From the NCBI GenBank assembly GCA_949128115.1, contig OX421964.1, positions 18,500,892 to 18,564,891 on the forward strand: a stretch of DNA of 64,000 bases, read 5' to 3'. The notes below the pieces were generated by a model that made no database searches, was not told the DNA's origin, and saw nothing but the letters and a program-made list of their open reading frames with translations. The position numbers and the translations under genes are program-made. Of this stretch, positions 23,565-34,399 are shown in pieces; positions within the stretch are counted from its first letter, which is position 1, and every line of letters begins with the position of its first letter. This DNA is from Anaspis maculata (Eukaryota; Arthropoda; Insecta; Coleoptera; Scraptiidae).

Positions 23565-25320
23565 GCACTCAGAAAAATATTGAACTTCCCATTAACTAAG
23601 TGTAGCAGTTCTTATCAACTGATTATCAATACTTTAAAAAACGGTTCTTACAACGGCTCTAAGACTAAGTGACAGCTTTACAAATTGTGAGAAATACTAC
23701 TTCAAAATTGTTGAACTGTGCAGTGGCAGCCACCACTACATATGTTGTTAATAACATCTTCGTAGAAGTATTCACCGTCAAATATCTCCATAGTTATATG
23801 TCCTACGTTCAAATGGTAGAAATTACCACTACAGAATTGTTACCATCACTGCTACTGAAGTTACGCTCTGTTACACGGCTACGATCGGTAATAATCGAGT
23901 CGGTCAGCCAATGAGATTTCCGAATTGTGATCATGTGATTTGATTCGGGTTTTCGATAGGAAGCATCTCACCCCACGCGCCCAAGCCATATTTTTCTTGT
24001 CGGTGCTTGTTCTCCATTTTTCTTGCGGTTCCAGTGTGTGGTGTTTCTGTTTCTGCGAGGGCAATAGAAAAGTAGCTAGACGCCGGGTATTCCACAAGGA
24101 CTGAAATCAGTTTTCGAAGGTAGGTACTAAATTTTATATTGTGGTAAAGTAGCTACCTAGTTGCACTGTAGTGTAGTTGTGGTCGTAGATACGTAGGTAG
24201 TTTAGCTGCACGCATTTGTCATTCAGCCTCGGCATGGTTTCTGTTGCCATCAATGGTTTGCATTTATCAGCTTTAGCGCTTTAGCTAGGTATTTGTTGTA
24301 AGTTGCTAGAGTATCCATGACTTAGGAGTTTCCGGTTTAATTTTGAAATAAAAAGGTTAGGTTGTTAGCATAAATTAATCTGAAACGGTTTATCTTATAG
24401 CAAATTTTCTGGATGACGGAGCTTTCCTTTCGACGGAAGAAGATTTGATGCAACTGGTGCCTCAAGAGGGCTAAGGGCTGATCTAAAGCTGAAGTGGAGA
24501 GAATTTGTATCTAACGTGAGTGAGGATTATCTTAGTTCGCAAAATTAAAACTATGAAGTCTCGGATGATACCAGAGTCCCTAAATACGGACCTTTATAAC
24601 ATAATTTCCTCCGAGGCTTCAAGCTATCATGTTATTTGTACTGATTAATTACTAAGTTACATAACTATAGTTTATTTTATGAAATCCGCAATCTAAAATT
24701 GAATGTAACCCCTTCTCATTTTTAATTTTCTTTGTAATCTGTATTTTTTAACGTTCTCCCATTTTTGTTTTGTTTTATGAAAATTTATCTGTTCCTATGA
24801 TGTCTTGTAATCTACGTACGTATGTTAATTATTCAAATTTCATTGAATTTTAATTGTATGGTTCTTTTTTTTAAATTACATATTATTGTATTAAATTTCG
24901 ATTCTTTTTATTTATTCCCAATATTACAAGTATATTTATAAATAATGAAACGTAACGGTTAATGTTACCGACCAGATATGTGATAGCAATCTTTCCGTAA
25001 GGTAGGTAAAACCATCCAATATGGTATCTCTTATTACTATAATGCAGTATTCCTTACAACTACGAAAACATTCTGTTGACGACAGGGAATGTTGAAATTT
25101 ACTTTGCTGTAGTGGTAAAATCCTCTATACTGTAGTGGTAAAATCTACTACTCCATTCACTGTGCATATATATGAGAAGTAGTGTATTACGGAACTATAT
25201 CACATTTACTATTTTGTAGTAGTATTATTACCACCATGTATAAGTTGGCGCCTATTTAACTGCTACAGCAAGTAGGACCAACGCTTTATCGCGTATTGCT
25301 TCCGCTTCTTTTTTCTCGGT
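23565..25320 (+). mobile_element. Nested insertion carrying spliced-gene-like sequence, class uncertain
   Basis: The insertion splits gag. The 11-bp word GTGCATTATCT occurs at both borders (23554-23564 and 25321-25331), consistent with a target duplication. Internal inverted words TGTAGCAGTT (near 23602) and AACTGCTACA (near 25258), and TTACCACTAC/GTAGTGGTAA repeats toward each side, resemble a DNA transposon. The interior holds a CCAAT motif near 23907, a GTAGGT donor at 24120, and an exon-like block 24401-24515. Alternative: an unrelated composite insertion. Confidence 0.6.
24401..24515 (+). pseudogene. Exon-like block with SAM-domain-like sequence
   Basis: Bounded by a TATCTTATAG acceptor and a GTGAGT donor. 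The frame reads LDDGAFLSTEEDLMQLVPQE, then after a one-base shift LRADLKLKWREF, which resembles the second half of a SAM domain (a helical protein-interaction module). The shift and small size mean it is not a functional gene. The match is by pattern only. Confidence 0.4.
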
Positions 25321-25819
25321 GTGCATTATCTGGTATAACTTCTTGTGATGTGGATGGCAAATGTTCTTTTTTCAACTGTTGTTTTACTCGCACAGCATGG
25401 ACTTCACAATTTGCTGTGCTTATCTCTTCCGACTGTTTTTTGGATTCTTCAACTGATAATGCTTTACGTATGACTTCATCTAAATCATTTTCGTCGGATT
25501 CCAATAACCTTTGCCTTTAAACTTTCAGAATTAATACCACCGATGAGAATACTACAAACAAATCAATACTACAAATCAAACACTTGATTTTGTTTTCTTC
25601 TTCTTTCTTGAACGTGAATGTATTGTAAATGTGAAACCCTTCATCTCCTATATATTGCAGGAGTTGGGCACATTGTAGGTCTTCAGATTCCTTTTCGATC
25701 TTTGTTGCCTTCAAGTAGTTTTTAAATTTTTGGCTCCAAAACTTCCAATTCTGAGCCACATTTCCCGACGTAGTGTCTAGCGGTGTTAAGGTCTTATATT
25801 CACCCAGCAGTAAAGCCAT
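25286..25819 (-). pseudogene. Gypsy gag, N-terminal part
   Basis: The frame 25819-25517 reads a capsid-like region (LDTTSGNVAQNWKFWSQKF, then LLQYIGDEGFHIYNTF), which is typical of K02A2.6-like Gag. It shifts frame near 25510 and continues 25504-25286 (LDEVIRKALSVEESKKQSEE). The following zinc-knuckle part is displaced to 23550 by the nested insertion. Gag would form the particle that packages the element RNA. Confidence 0.85.
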
Positions 25820-25858
25820 TGTACTTTCGTTACTATAACACGATTTTTCGCAGCGCCA

Positions 25859-25945
25859 TGTGATAAATACGATGTCTGGGCATAAACTGGTTTTTATTTA
25901 CTTCCACAAGGTACAAGAAATCATATATGATAAAACATTATCACA
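25859..25945 (-). repeat. 5' LTR of Gypsy element 2
   Basis: 87 bp, same ends as the left copy, followed on - by a TGG-starting primer-binding site and, about 40 bases on, the gag start codon at 25819. Confidence 0.92.
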
Positions 25946-26011
25946 AAGCTGTGTTTGATTATATATGAGAAGCTGAGTCTAAGCCTAGAAGATTGTATTT
26001 GCAAAGTTTGA

Positions 26012-26063
26012 TAGCCGAATGCCTCGTCATCTAATTGGTGATGCGCATGAATGGATTTACGAG
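26012..26063 (+). pseudogene. 28S rRNA fragment starting at the R2 target site, copy 1
   Basis: 52 bases matching conserved 28S rRNA (core 'gcctcgtcatctaatt'), about four differences from the usual arthropod sequence as remembered. It begins exactly where the 3' side of the R2 insertion site begins (TAGCC.AATGCC) and stops abruptly after ACGAG. TTTGCAAA occurs just upstream. Confidence 0.7.
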
Positions 26064-28284
26064 TTTGCGAAGCAGCGCAAAAATGTTTCACTCACAGATT
26101 TCCGTTCTTCGCATAAAAGCAAGTACAGCCTAGAGTACAAATGACAAATTCACGTGAAGCTTGCAACAGTGATTGACGTCCGGTCATTGATCAGAGTTCA
26201 GAAACTATTGCATAGTTTGAAATCTGCCAGAGCTAGACGGTGGTGTTTAACAAGATATTTCGCAACTTTGCCAAAGACAATAAAATGCTCATTGTTTCTA
26301 TTTTGGAGCGATTATCAATCATTTCTGGGCAATGGAGCGCAAATTGTTATTTAGCAACGATAAATCAAAATCTGCCCGGCGATGCTGGTAGTTGTTGTGT
26401 ACATACCTTGATATTGCACCTAGAGAACCTCCGCGATCAATCATTGTCGAATATTAGTCAATATGCTCACGTTTTAAAGGTAAAATATCGGTAAATCTCG
26501 CGCTGAAGTATCTCCACCACCACCGCCAACAATAGATATACGGGTATTACTCTATGCTATACACCAGAGAGGTTAGTTAGTTCTTGCGTAATTGATACAT
26601 TATAAATAATGAAACGATTGCTGGGAGAGCAGCCCGTGGTGGAGCCGTTTTTTGCCTTATTATCAATAAATTTGAATTATAAGGATATTCTCGTGACTTG
26701 ACTCGGCTGCACAATGGGCGACACGAACACATTGTTAATATGTGCTCGTTATATTTGATATTTCCACACCGACTGCGCGTTTAGTTCTCGAACGCCATAA
26801 ACAAAGTAGGTACAAGGCATTTCTTGTGGCACGGTGTGCGTTTCAATTTCGTTCGAGGATGAGGTTGAGCAAGGAGCGCCCGGAGCCCAAGTCCTTGGTG
26901 TCGTGCCATTTACGGGAAAAACTAATTTCGCCAAATTCTCGAAAAATTTACACACATTACCATTCGACCAAAGGGCTGAAGCGGATCCCAATAGTCGGCT
27001 GATTTTGCTTTTATTGATAACGGTGGATCTGATGCTGATGACTGAGGTCTGATCGGTTGAGCTTGGTCAAAGATCTCCAGTCCTATTTTTGGCGCACATG
27101 TGAAGTCGCCAGGCGACCAGGTCTGTGATTGACTGTCGCCTAGGCAACTCCACATGAGGAGTTGTTTCCTGGTTTCTAAATGGGGCCCCTGCCTCATCTC
27201 AGGCTCATCTCTGGGCACCTTCTTCCCAACTCCCAGCCCTCATTTCTTCAACTTCGTCCATTCCATCCAGGTATCTGTTTTTTTCTGTAGATCTGATTGT
27301 GTTTCTTTTCCTTCCAAAAAGATTTTGAATACTGTTATAAAACCCGCCTTTCCCTAATTAATTGGACGTAAAAAAATGACCCTTACGTTTTATAATTTGT
27401 GCCGTAGATTTTTATTCTCTTCTATACTTATCATTCGAATGAATCCCCAACTTTCCTTTGATTCCCAAATCATCATAGTTCTCAAAGTTCTTTTTGAAGA
27501 GGACAATTAAATGAATATTGAGAACAAACAAAGTCTTCAGAACCACACACCTTTATTTACCGATCAATCAATGATCGCTAATCTTATTCAACGAACCTCA
27601 GTTACTTCATTCACGTTAATTATTCATTACATATTCTCATATGGCGCTGACTCCAGCTAACAATAAGGAATTAGTTGATTCAATTTATATTCGGTTTCTG
27701 AATCTAAAATTACATCCTAATTACTTGCGAACACTCGCACCTAGTTGAATACACTCTCCCAATTAAATTCCCTTTTCCGTATTCTTCTTAGCTTGAAAAT
27801 ATGTTGAATCGCCAAATGTCATGACGCCTTCGAGTTAGATTCCTCACATAATTAACCCTGTACTTAGAGAGACAGAGAGATGCTGTTATTCCAATAACCG
27901 ATCAAATAATTCACGTAAAAGTTTAGTGTTTTAGTTTGATCAATTTACGTCAAGCTGGTGATGTGTTTGACCTTACAGACTGGTCACTCAGCTCTGTATC
28001 ACTTTGTGTTACATAACTTCACTTAGATGTACAGTCAGGTATGGGCCTTTGATTATATAACCAAGAAAATTATGTTACTTTTCGATGTCTTGTAGATTTT
28101 TTGAAGCGACACTACATTTCTGAGCATGTTTAAAGTGGTTCTCTCTCTGAAAACTCTACTTTGAATGCTCGTGAAACCCCTTGTCGTTGCGAAAGGTTTG
28201 AATTCTCTTTAAACCTTTAAACCAGATCTTTCTTTTTATTCCATGGAGAAAGATTACGTGTTAGATTTTCGCCAAAGTATGTTG
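26064..28284. other. Non-coding DNA, no gene recognised
   Basis: Only short frames. It contains one reverse copy of a dispersed ~38-bp word (27037-27075) also present near 32140, 39780 and 41995. Confidence 0.3.
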
Positions 28285-28286
28285 TA

Positions 28287-29860
28287 CCGGGTGGGCCATA
28301 AAAAACCTTGCTCCGAATTTTTCGTTCTAAAATATTTATTTCTCCACTGATTTTATCAAACTTTTCAGCATTGGATAGCCAATTATAGCCATTTCTATAT
28401 TTCAAAATGGCCGACATACCAAAATTCAAGATGGCAGAAACAATTGAAAATAGGCCTCCTTTTGTTCTCGTTGCTTTTTATTGGAAGTTACCAGAAAGTC
28501 AAAACCAATAATGTATTATGAAGGAATAGACCTTCCTTGTCAATCCAAGACCACAACCAATAAAATCGGATCATCTGCTGAGGAGCTATTGCGAGTTGAA
28601 GCGAAGCCTACTCTCCGTTTTTTCCATTTCAGCATAATTGACCTGAATTTAGGTATTCTGCCCGCCAATCCGCCATGTCCTTATTTCTCAACCGATTTTC
28701 TCAAATTTGGTATCGATGGCTAGCCAATTGGACAAGCTACCTTTTTCATATGACAAAATGACAGACCTGTCAGAATTCAAGACGGCGGAAGCCATTGAAA
28801 ATAAAATTTATTTTGTCCTCATTGCTTTTCAATAAAAATGAGTAGAAAGTCAAAACCAATAATTATTATGAAGGAATAGACCTTCCTCGACAATTCAAGA
28901 CAGAAACCAATCAAATCAGTTCATCTGATGAGGAGCTACGACCAGTTGAAGCGAAGCATACTTTCCGTTTTTCTATTCCAACAAGGACGAATAAGGCCCA
29001 TTTTCAATAGTTTCCGCCATCTTGAGTTTCGACATGTTGGCCATTTTCTTATATGAGAATGGCAGCCTGTCCAATTGGCTAGCCATTGATATCAAATTTG
29101 AAAAAATCGGTTGGAAAATGAGGATGGCGGGCAGGATTCCGGAATTTGGGTCATTTATGCGGGAATAAGGAACCGGTAGGTAGGCTTCGCTTCAACTCGC
29201 CGTAGCTCCTCAGAAGATGACCCGATTCGAATGGTTGCAGTCTTGAATTGTCAAGGAAGGTCTATTTCTTCATATTAATTATTGGTTTTGACTTTCTGCT
29301 AATTTTTATAAAAAAGCAATGGGGACAAAAGAAATTCTATATTCAATTGCTTCCGCCATCTTGGATTTTGACATGTACGTCATTTTTTTCAATGAAAAAG
29401 ATAACCTGTCCAATTGGCCAGCCATTGATACCAAATTTGAATAAATCGGTTGAGAAATGAGCAAATGGCGGATTGGCGGGCAGGATACCTAAATTTGGAT
29501 GAATTATGCGGAAATGAAAAAAACGGAAAGTAGGCTTCGCTTCAACTCGTACTAGCTCCTCAGCAGATGACCCGATTCTACTGGTTGTAGTCTTGAATTG
29601 ACAAGAAAGGTCTATTGCTTCATAATACATTAGTGGTTTTGACTTTCTGGTAACTTTCAATAAAAAGCAACGAGAACAAAAGAAGGCCTATTTTCAATTG
29701 TTTCTGCCATCTTAAATTTTAATATGTCGGCCATTTTGAAATACGAGAGTGATTGCCTATTCAATTGGCTAGCCAATGCTAAAAAGTTCGATGAAATCGG
29801 TGGCGAAATTAAATATTCAGAAGGGAAAATTCCGAGCACGGTTTTTTATGGCCCACCCGG
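28287..29860. mobile_element. 1.57-kb foldback element with modular arms
   Basis: Near-perfect inverted ends CCGGGTGGGCCATAAAAAAC, flanked by TA on both sides (28285-28286 and 29861-29862). The arms extend to the centre (~29074). Each arm contains two copies of a ~352-bp module (gaaagtcaaaacc word at 28493 and 28845, its reverse complement ending at 29295 and 29647). No transposase. TA flanks suggest mobilisation by a Tc1/mariner-type enzyme (inference). Confidence 0.9.
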
Positions 29861-29876
29861 TATATTACAAACATCA

Positions 29877-30145
29877 GTCGGCTGAGTGGCTCAGAAGCTT
29901 AAACCAACGCGCTCGCAACCCATATTTCAACGCTTTCTCTCAGACCGAGGTTCGATTCCAGCCGGCGGAAGAAACTTTTCTGGGCCAAACACCGCTAAAA
30001 ACGTTGGAATAATGGTGTTGTAGGAATTATTATGATTGTGAATTATGAAAACTGTTTGTAACGATAATTTGAAATAAAAGTGTCAAAACTCCTATGGCCG
30101 AATGCAAGGTCGAGAAGGAGAAAACAATATTATCATTATTATATC
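29877..30145 (+). mobile_element. tRNA-derived SINE with exact target duplication
   Basis: The head folds like a class II tRNA: GTCGGCT at the start pairs with AGCCGGC about 80 bases later, a D-arm-like GAGTGGCTCAGAAG (A box) and a B box GGTTCGATTCC. A ~170-bp body and an ATT-rich tail follow. The 10-bp duplication ACAAACATCA flanks it at 29867-29876 and 30146-30155. It would be copied by a partner LINE; the partner is unknown. Confidence 0.9.
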
Positions 30146-30155
30146 ACAAACATCA

Positions 30156-31162
30156 AAAGAATGCAGGGGACAAGTAAATTCAGACGATCACTAAAATCAT
30201 CATAACTTTTGATTTCCGTCAGCGATTTCATATTGGTTTTCAGTGTTCGATAGCCCAATCTCTCGTTTCCATGCCTTGATCACGTCAAATACAAGCCAAT
30301 GTTTCATAAGGTTGCTACAGGGTGATCAATGGAGCAGCGTAAAATTTGCCTGAAGTTCAGTACGGGCGCGATTTCCCAAAAAAAAAATTATGCATTTCAA
30401 TAGCACAGTTATGAGAATCGGTGTTTCAGCTTCAGTATCGTTCTTGAATTTTGAAAATCGAAGGTGAATTATTGTCAAAGATATTGATCATTATGTGCCG
30501 CCATGTTGAACTTCTAAGAAAGAAGAATGTGATCCGATTTTATTGAAACTTGGAATACACTCATGTCTGGTTCAAGTAATTGAAATTTCAAGGTCAAATT
30601 CCACTTTCGATCACTTTCGAGTCGCTATATTGAACTTTTTACATGAATGATTCGATTTGAATGAAACTTGAAACACACTAGAATCGAATCATTCACATGA
30701 AAGTTCAAAGTCCGAAAAAGATATTTGACCCTAAAATTTCAATTATTTGAACCAGACATGAGTGTGATCCAAGTTTCAATGGAATCGGATCACTTTCTTG
30801 GAAGTTCAACATGGCGGCACAAAATGATCAGTATTTTTAGCAATTTACCTTCGATTTTCAAAATTCAGAAACAGTACTGGAGCTGAAGCACCAGTCTTCA
30901 TAACTGTGCTATTGGAATGCATGGAAAATTGTTTTTGGGAAATCACGCTCGTACTGAACTTTCGGCAATTTTACACTATTCCATTGATCACCCTGTAGAA
31001 ACTCTATAAAACATTATTCGTATTCGACGTGATCAAGGCATAAAAACGAAGAATTGGGCTATCGGACACCGAAAACCGATATGAAATCGCTGACGGCAAT
31101 CAAAAGTTATGATGATTTTAGAAATCGTCTGAGCTTGCTTGTCCCCTAGATTCTTTTGATGT
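30156..31162. mobile_element. Nested palindrome: outer inverted repeat with an inner foldback at its centre
   Basis: Outer arms 30146-30315 and 30998-31162 are inverted copies (end word ACATCAAAAGAAT). The inner element 30318-30995 has inverted ends CAGGGTGATCAATGGA flanked by TA, and arms meeting near 30655. Nearly the whole kilobase can fold back on itself. Confidence 0.9.
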
Positions 31163-32068
31163 GTGTATGTTCCTATTGCTTTGTCTCAAGCGAATAGAAT
31201 CTACAATCACCTGTCAGAGGCTAGATCTATTTGAAAAGGGTTATTGCGGCCTTCACCATTTGCCTGGTGGCTTGAAGGAAGCTGAAAACAAGGTATCTAA
31301 AAGCTCACAGCTATTTGTACACTATTACCTTGATTTGACATCACCTGTGGCTGTTCAAAATACACAGAATCAACTCAATAAATGAAGTTTATAGACAAAA
31401 CAGTTACTTTCACCCCTTTGAACAATTATCATTCCATTACATAGAATTTAACTTGCCCAAAAGTAGTCTGTCAATAGAACATGATACACCTCAATTATCA
31501 ACAGTTGTTGGTTTAGCACTCTTGTTGATTTATTATTCACGAATACAATTGGTGCGTTTCACCCACACGTCTCGTGTTTTCCAGCTCTCAGACTCAACTC
31601 CCCTGTTTCTCTTCTTGGGCTGTTCCTATCTTGAACATTCCTATCCTATCTATCCTAAAAATTCTCTTGATTCTCAACCTGATGTGCCGGAGTGCGGTGT
31701 CACTCTTGACACACAGCGGCATGTCGTTATTCTCGCATTCCTAAGCCAACGCTGATTTATTCCAGTTGTCAATTTTCTTCAAAGATTTTAAGTCGGCCAT
31801 CACGATACCATTATTCAGTCTCCAATTTCCATATTTTTGCAGAATATTTGTCTGGTTTCAATTCTTTGTCACAATGAATTACCATGCTCCTTCCTTATTT
31901 TCTTTAATGATATTTCCAAGTTGTTCTTTTGTTTTTCTCGCAGACCTCTTTTTCAATCGTACACATTTTCATTCAACTACAGTTCTTGCATTTACGTCTC
32001 TTTTGGTATTTCTGCCTTTTATAAAGAATTAGGTCTGCGAGACTAGAGGGTTCCTTTGCAAATTTGGA
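31163..32068. other. Unclassified sequence, possible LTR-element debris
   Basis: No recognised protein. AATAAA at 31377. A minus-strand frame near 31640-31840 has protein-like composition (WRLNNGIVMADLKSLKK) but no family is recognised. Confidence 0.25.
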
Positions 32069-32120
32069 TTGTCAAGTGCCTCGCCATCTAATTAGTAACG
32101 AGCAATGATGGATTCACGAG
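32069..32120 (+). pseudogene. 28S rRNA fragment at the R2 site, copy 2
   Basis: A more diverged match to the same 28S segment as 26012-26063, same start and same end (ACGAG), also preceded by TTTGCAAA (32055-32062). Followed at ~32135 by a dispersed ~38-bp word. Confidence 0.6.
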
Positions 32121-32224
32121 TCTGCAGATCGTCTTGTTTCTTGATCAAATTCAACTGATCAGACCTCAGTCATCAACCAATAACTTCACCGTATCTTTTG
32201 TTGCGATAGGTTTAGCACTAAGAT

Positions 32225-32620
32225 ATGAACTTGAAATTTGGATTTGGACAATTCTTTGGCCAGCCTGCAATGGAAAGAGCACCAACAGAAATTGCTTTTG
32301 TCTATTACTACTTGATGAAAAACGCTTGTCGTCTGCTCAAATCAATACCTATAAACTTTGCAAATAAACTAATAGAGAAAACTGCTCCGTTATACAACTT
32401 AACGCATTCTTACTACTTGGGCACTTTGTTGCAATCAGGAAAACTTCAATCAATTTTCCATTTCCTGCCTCTGCACGACACTCATTGCACAAAATTATTG
32501 CACTTTTGTTGCGCAAACAGCCCGACTTTACCGCTTCTCGCCGTTCATGCAGTGCCAATAAACGACCGATATTTCATGCGAAAATCTAAGCTTGGAAAAC
32601 GACAGGTCCAACAACCATAA
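32225..32620 (+). CDS. Hypothetical ORF, 131 aa
   Basis: Longest frame in this stretch, no recognised motif, next to the second 28S fragment. May be chance or part of an unknown element. Confidence 0.15.
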   Translation: MNLKFGFGQFFGQPAMERAPTEIAFVYYYLMKNACRLLKSIPINFANKLIEKTAPLYNLTHSYYLGTLLQSGKLQSIFHFLPLHDTHCTKLLHFCCANSPTLPLLAVHAVPINDRYFMRKSKLGKRQVQQP

Positions 32621-32624
32621 CCAT

Positions 32625-34170
32625 GCCCGTTTTATCATCATTTCGCCCGGCCGCACGTCCTTATTCGTCCGTTATAAATATCATTTTCTCTTTTTTTTTC
32701 CTGTTTCATTTCGCCGTTTTATATGCACCTCTTTCACGATTAGTCTCTTCTCGCGAGCGTATCTGTTATTATCTTATAATTTATTCCAAATGTTGTCAGG
32801 AGAAGCCGCGCGCTCTCGACCGATAGAGAAGAAGATTCCTGACATACATTAAGAGAGTACCTATAAAGAGAATCTCAGCGGTGTTAATGTTGATTTATCG
32901 CGCAAAGTACCATCTCTTGTAACGTTTTATTAGGCTATTTGTAATTCGATTCAGGCATTTCAAGCGCGCGGCATCACAATAATTTGTTTATTGAAATATA
33001 AATTGATAATTATCCGTAATTAATTCGTATTTACCCGTAAGCAAAGTAGGTCCGCTTGATGGTTTATTGTCGGTACAAAATCATACGTCCAATTAAAGCA
33101 GCATTGTTTACCATTGACCATGATGATGGGTTGGAGATCGACAGGCCAATCTCGGTAATGCGATCTTGTAGATATACTTACTTACGCCCAAAGAAAAATC
33201 AAAGAATCTAATTTCGATTCTTCTTGCTCAGAGCGAGGGGACTGGAACTTGGAGAGAATAATTTGCAAGATTGGAAAACCTACTTTCGATATAATGGGCA
33301 TATAAAATCGATACGGTTTGAGTACCCACCTAGGTAGTTAATAATAAGAGCAGCTATAGGAAGTTTTGTTGAATTACAAGCTCTGGATGTGATCAATTTT
33401 ATGTTATAGTAAATAAGTATGAGGTGAATATGTGGGAGACGGAAAGTGGTCGCGGCTTCAAAGACAAGCCGTCAATCAACTTTCTGACGCGCTTTTATGA
33501 CAGGTCGTCGCTTGAAAATCAATCTCTTCCGAGGTATATCCATATTTAGAGGTTAAAATGGCCTGGGGTGTTATCAATATTGAATTATGGCTTATGTGAT
33601 TTCAAGATTTGCCAAGATATCTTAACAGGTATACTGTTGCAGCAAAGGCGCCTGGGTGACTGATTTTAAAATCAATACTCTCCAGCGTTTTATATTTTCA
33701 AAGAAAAAATCACTTCGGGCAGAGGAGAATTAACTTTGTATAACAAGAGATTTGTAAACGAATGTGCATGGTATCGCTTTCAATTGGTATCGCTTTGAGA
33801 TTTTATTACAGACAAGTTTGATATCTAGATAAATGATTTTATTCATATTTCTATGCTGATGTTTCTGGATACTGAAATGTTGAAAAAAATTGCTCCAATT
33901 CAACGGTAAGAAGGCTTCTGAAGACATGTACACAGCAATTTTACTGGAGATTTCAATGATGGGTCGAGTAACGAGCTCACATCGTCACAATTATCCCTAG
34001 ACATAGTCATCCACCCTGTTTCAGGTAATAGGTGTGTATGTATATTGTTTGTGATTATACTAGATCAAGAAAGAGCATCCTAAAATCATGATTGAGAATT
34101 TGATGATGAGTTGAATTTAAGCTGAGTTATTCATTACAAAAATTGGTTCAGGTAGATTTTAACTCCACTG
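32625..34170. other. Apparently single-copy non-coding DNA
   Basis: No gene or repeat partner seen. AATTAATTCG-type motifs near 33020. Confidence 0.35.
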
Positions 34171-34174
34171 TTCT

Positions 34175-34320
34175 TGGTCCTCTCCACAGAATTAGGCTAT
34201 GACCGTTTTCAATACTCTATCCACTCTTTCAACCGGATTTGCTTGGGGCGTATAAGGGGCGATCTCAATCTTTTGGATCCCGTATTCTTTCACCATTTTC
34301 TGGAATTTCTCATCGAATCG
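34175..34320 (-). pseudogene. Gypsy integrase core fragment
   Basis: On - the sequence reads FQKMVKEYGIQKIEIAPYTP and QANPVERVDRVLKTVIA, the third catalytic region of a Ty3/Gypsy integrase with its glutamate (NPVERV). Only about 45 codons. It is probably the 3' remnant of the minus-strand element whose leader is at 34400-35136. Confidence 0.75.
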
Positions 34321-34399
34321 CCCCAATTTAGGGCAAAACGTTGCATTATACGACTATAATTCAAATAGTTGAATTTCGTCCTGTTTCCTCAAGAAAAGC

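Larger units (their letters stand above)
20757..25945 (-). mobile_element. Ty3/Gypsy (K02A2.6-like) element with 87-bp LTRs and two nested insertions
   Basis: Both ends are defined: 87-bp LTRs beginning TGTGATAA and ending TTATCACA, and a 5-bp target duplication AAGCT at 20752-20756 and 25946-25950. On - the order is LTR, primer-binding site starting TGGCGCTGCG (complement of 25849-25858), gag, zinc knuckle, protease, RT, integrase, stop at 20968-20970, polypurine run GGAAAAAAAAGGA, LTR. Nested inside are a hAT MITE (21497-22069) and a 1.76-kb insertion (23565-25320). The RT thumb and RNase H are deleted. Confidence 0.92.

Noticed and set aside
26142..26494. Open frames after the first 28S fragment as gag-like protein
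   Set aside because: The apparent similarity (RHLIGDAHEWI) is just the translated 28S rRNA sequence; nothing coding follows.
29877..29965. Possible functional tRNA-Ser or tRNA-Leu gene
   Set aside because: The acceptor stem and B box are present, but the sequence continues into a SINE body, has a target duplication, and the anticodon arm does not fold cleanly by eye.
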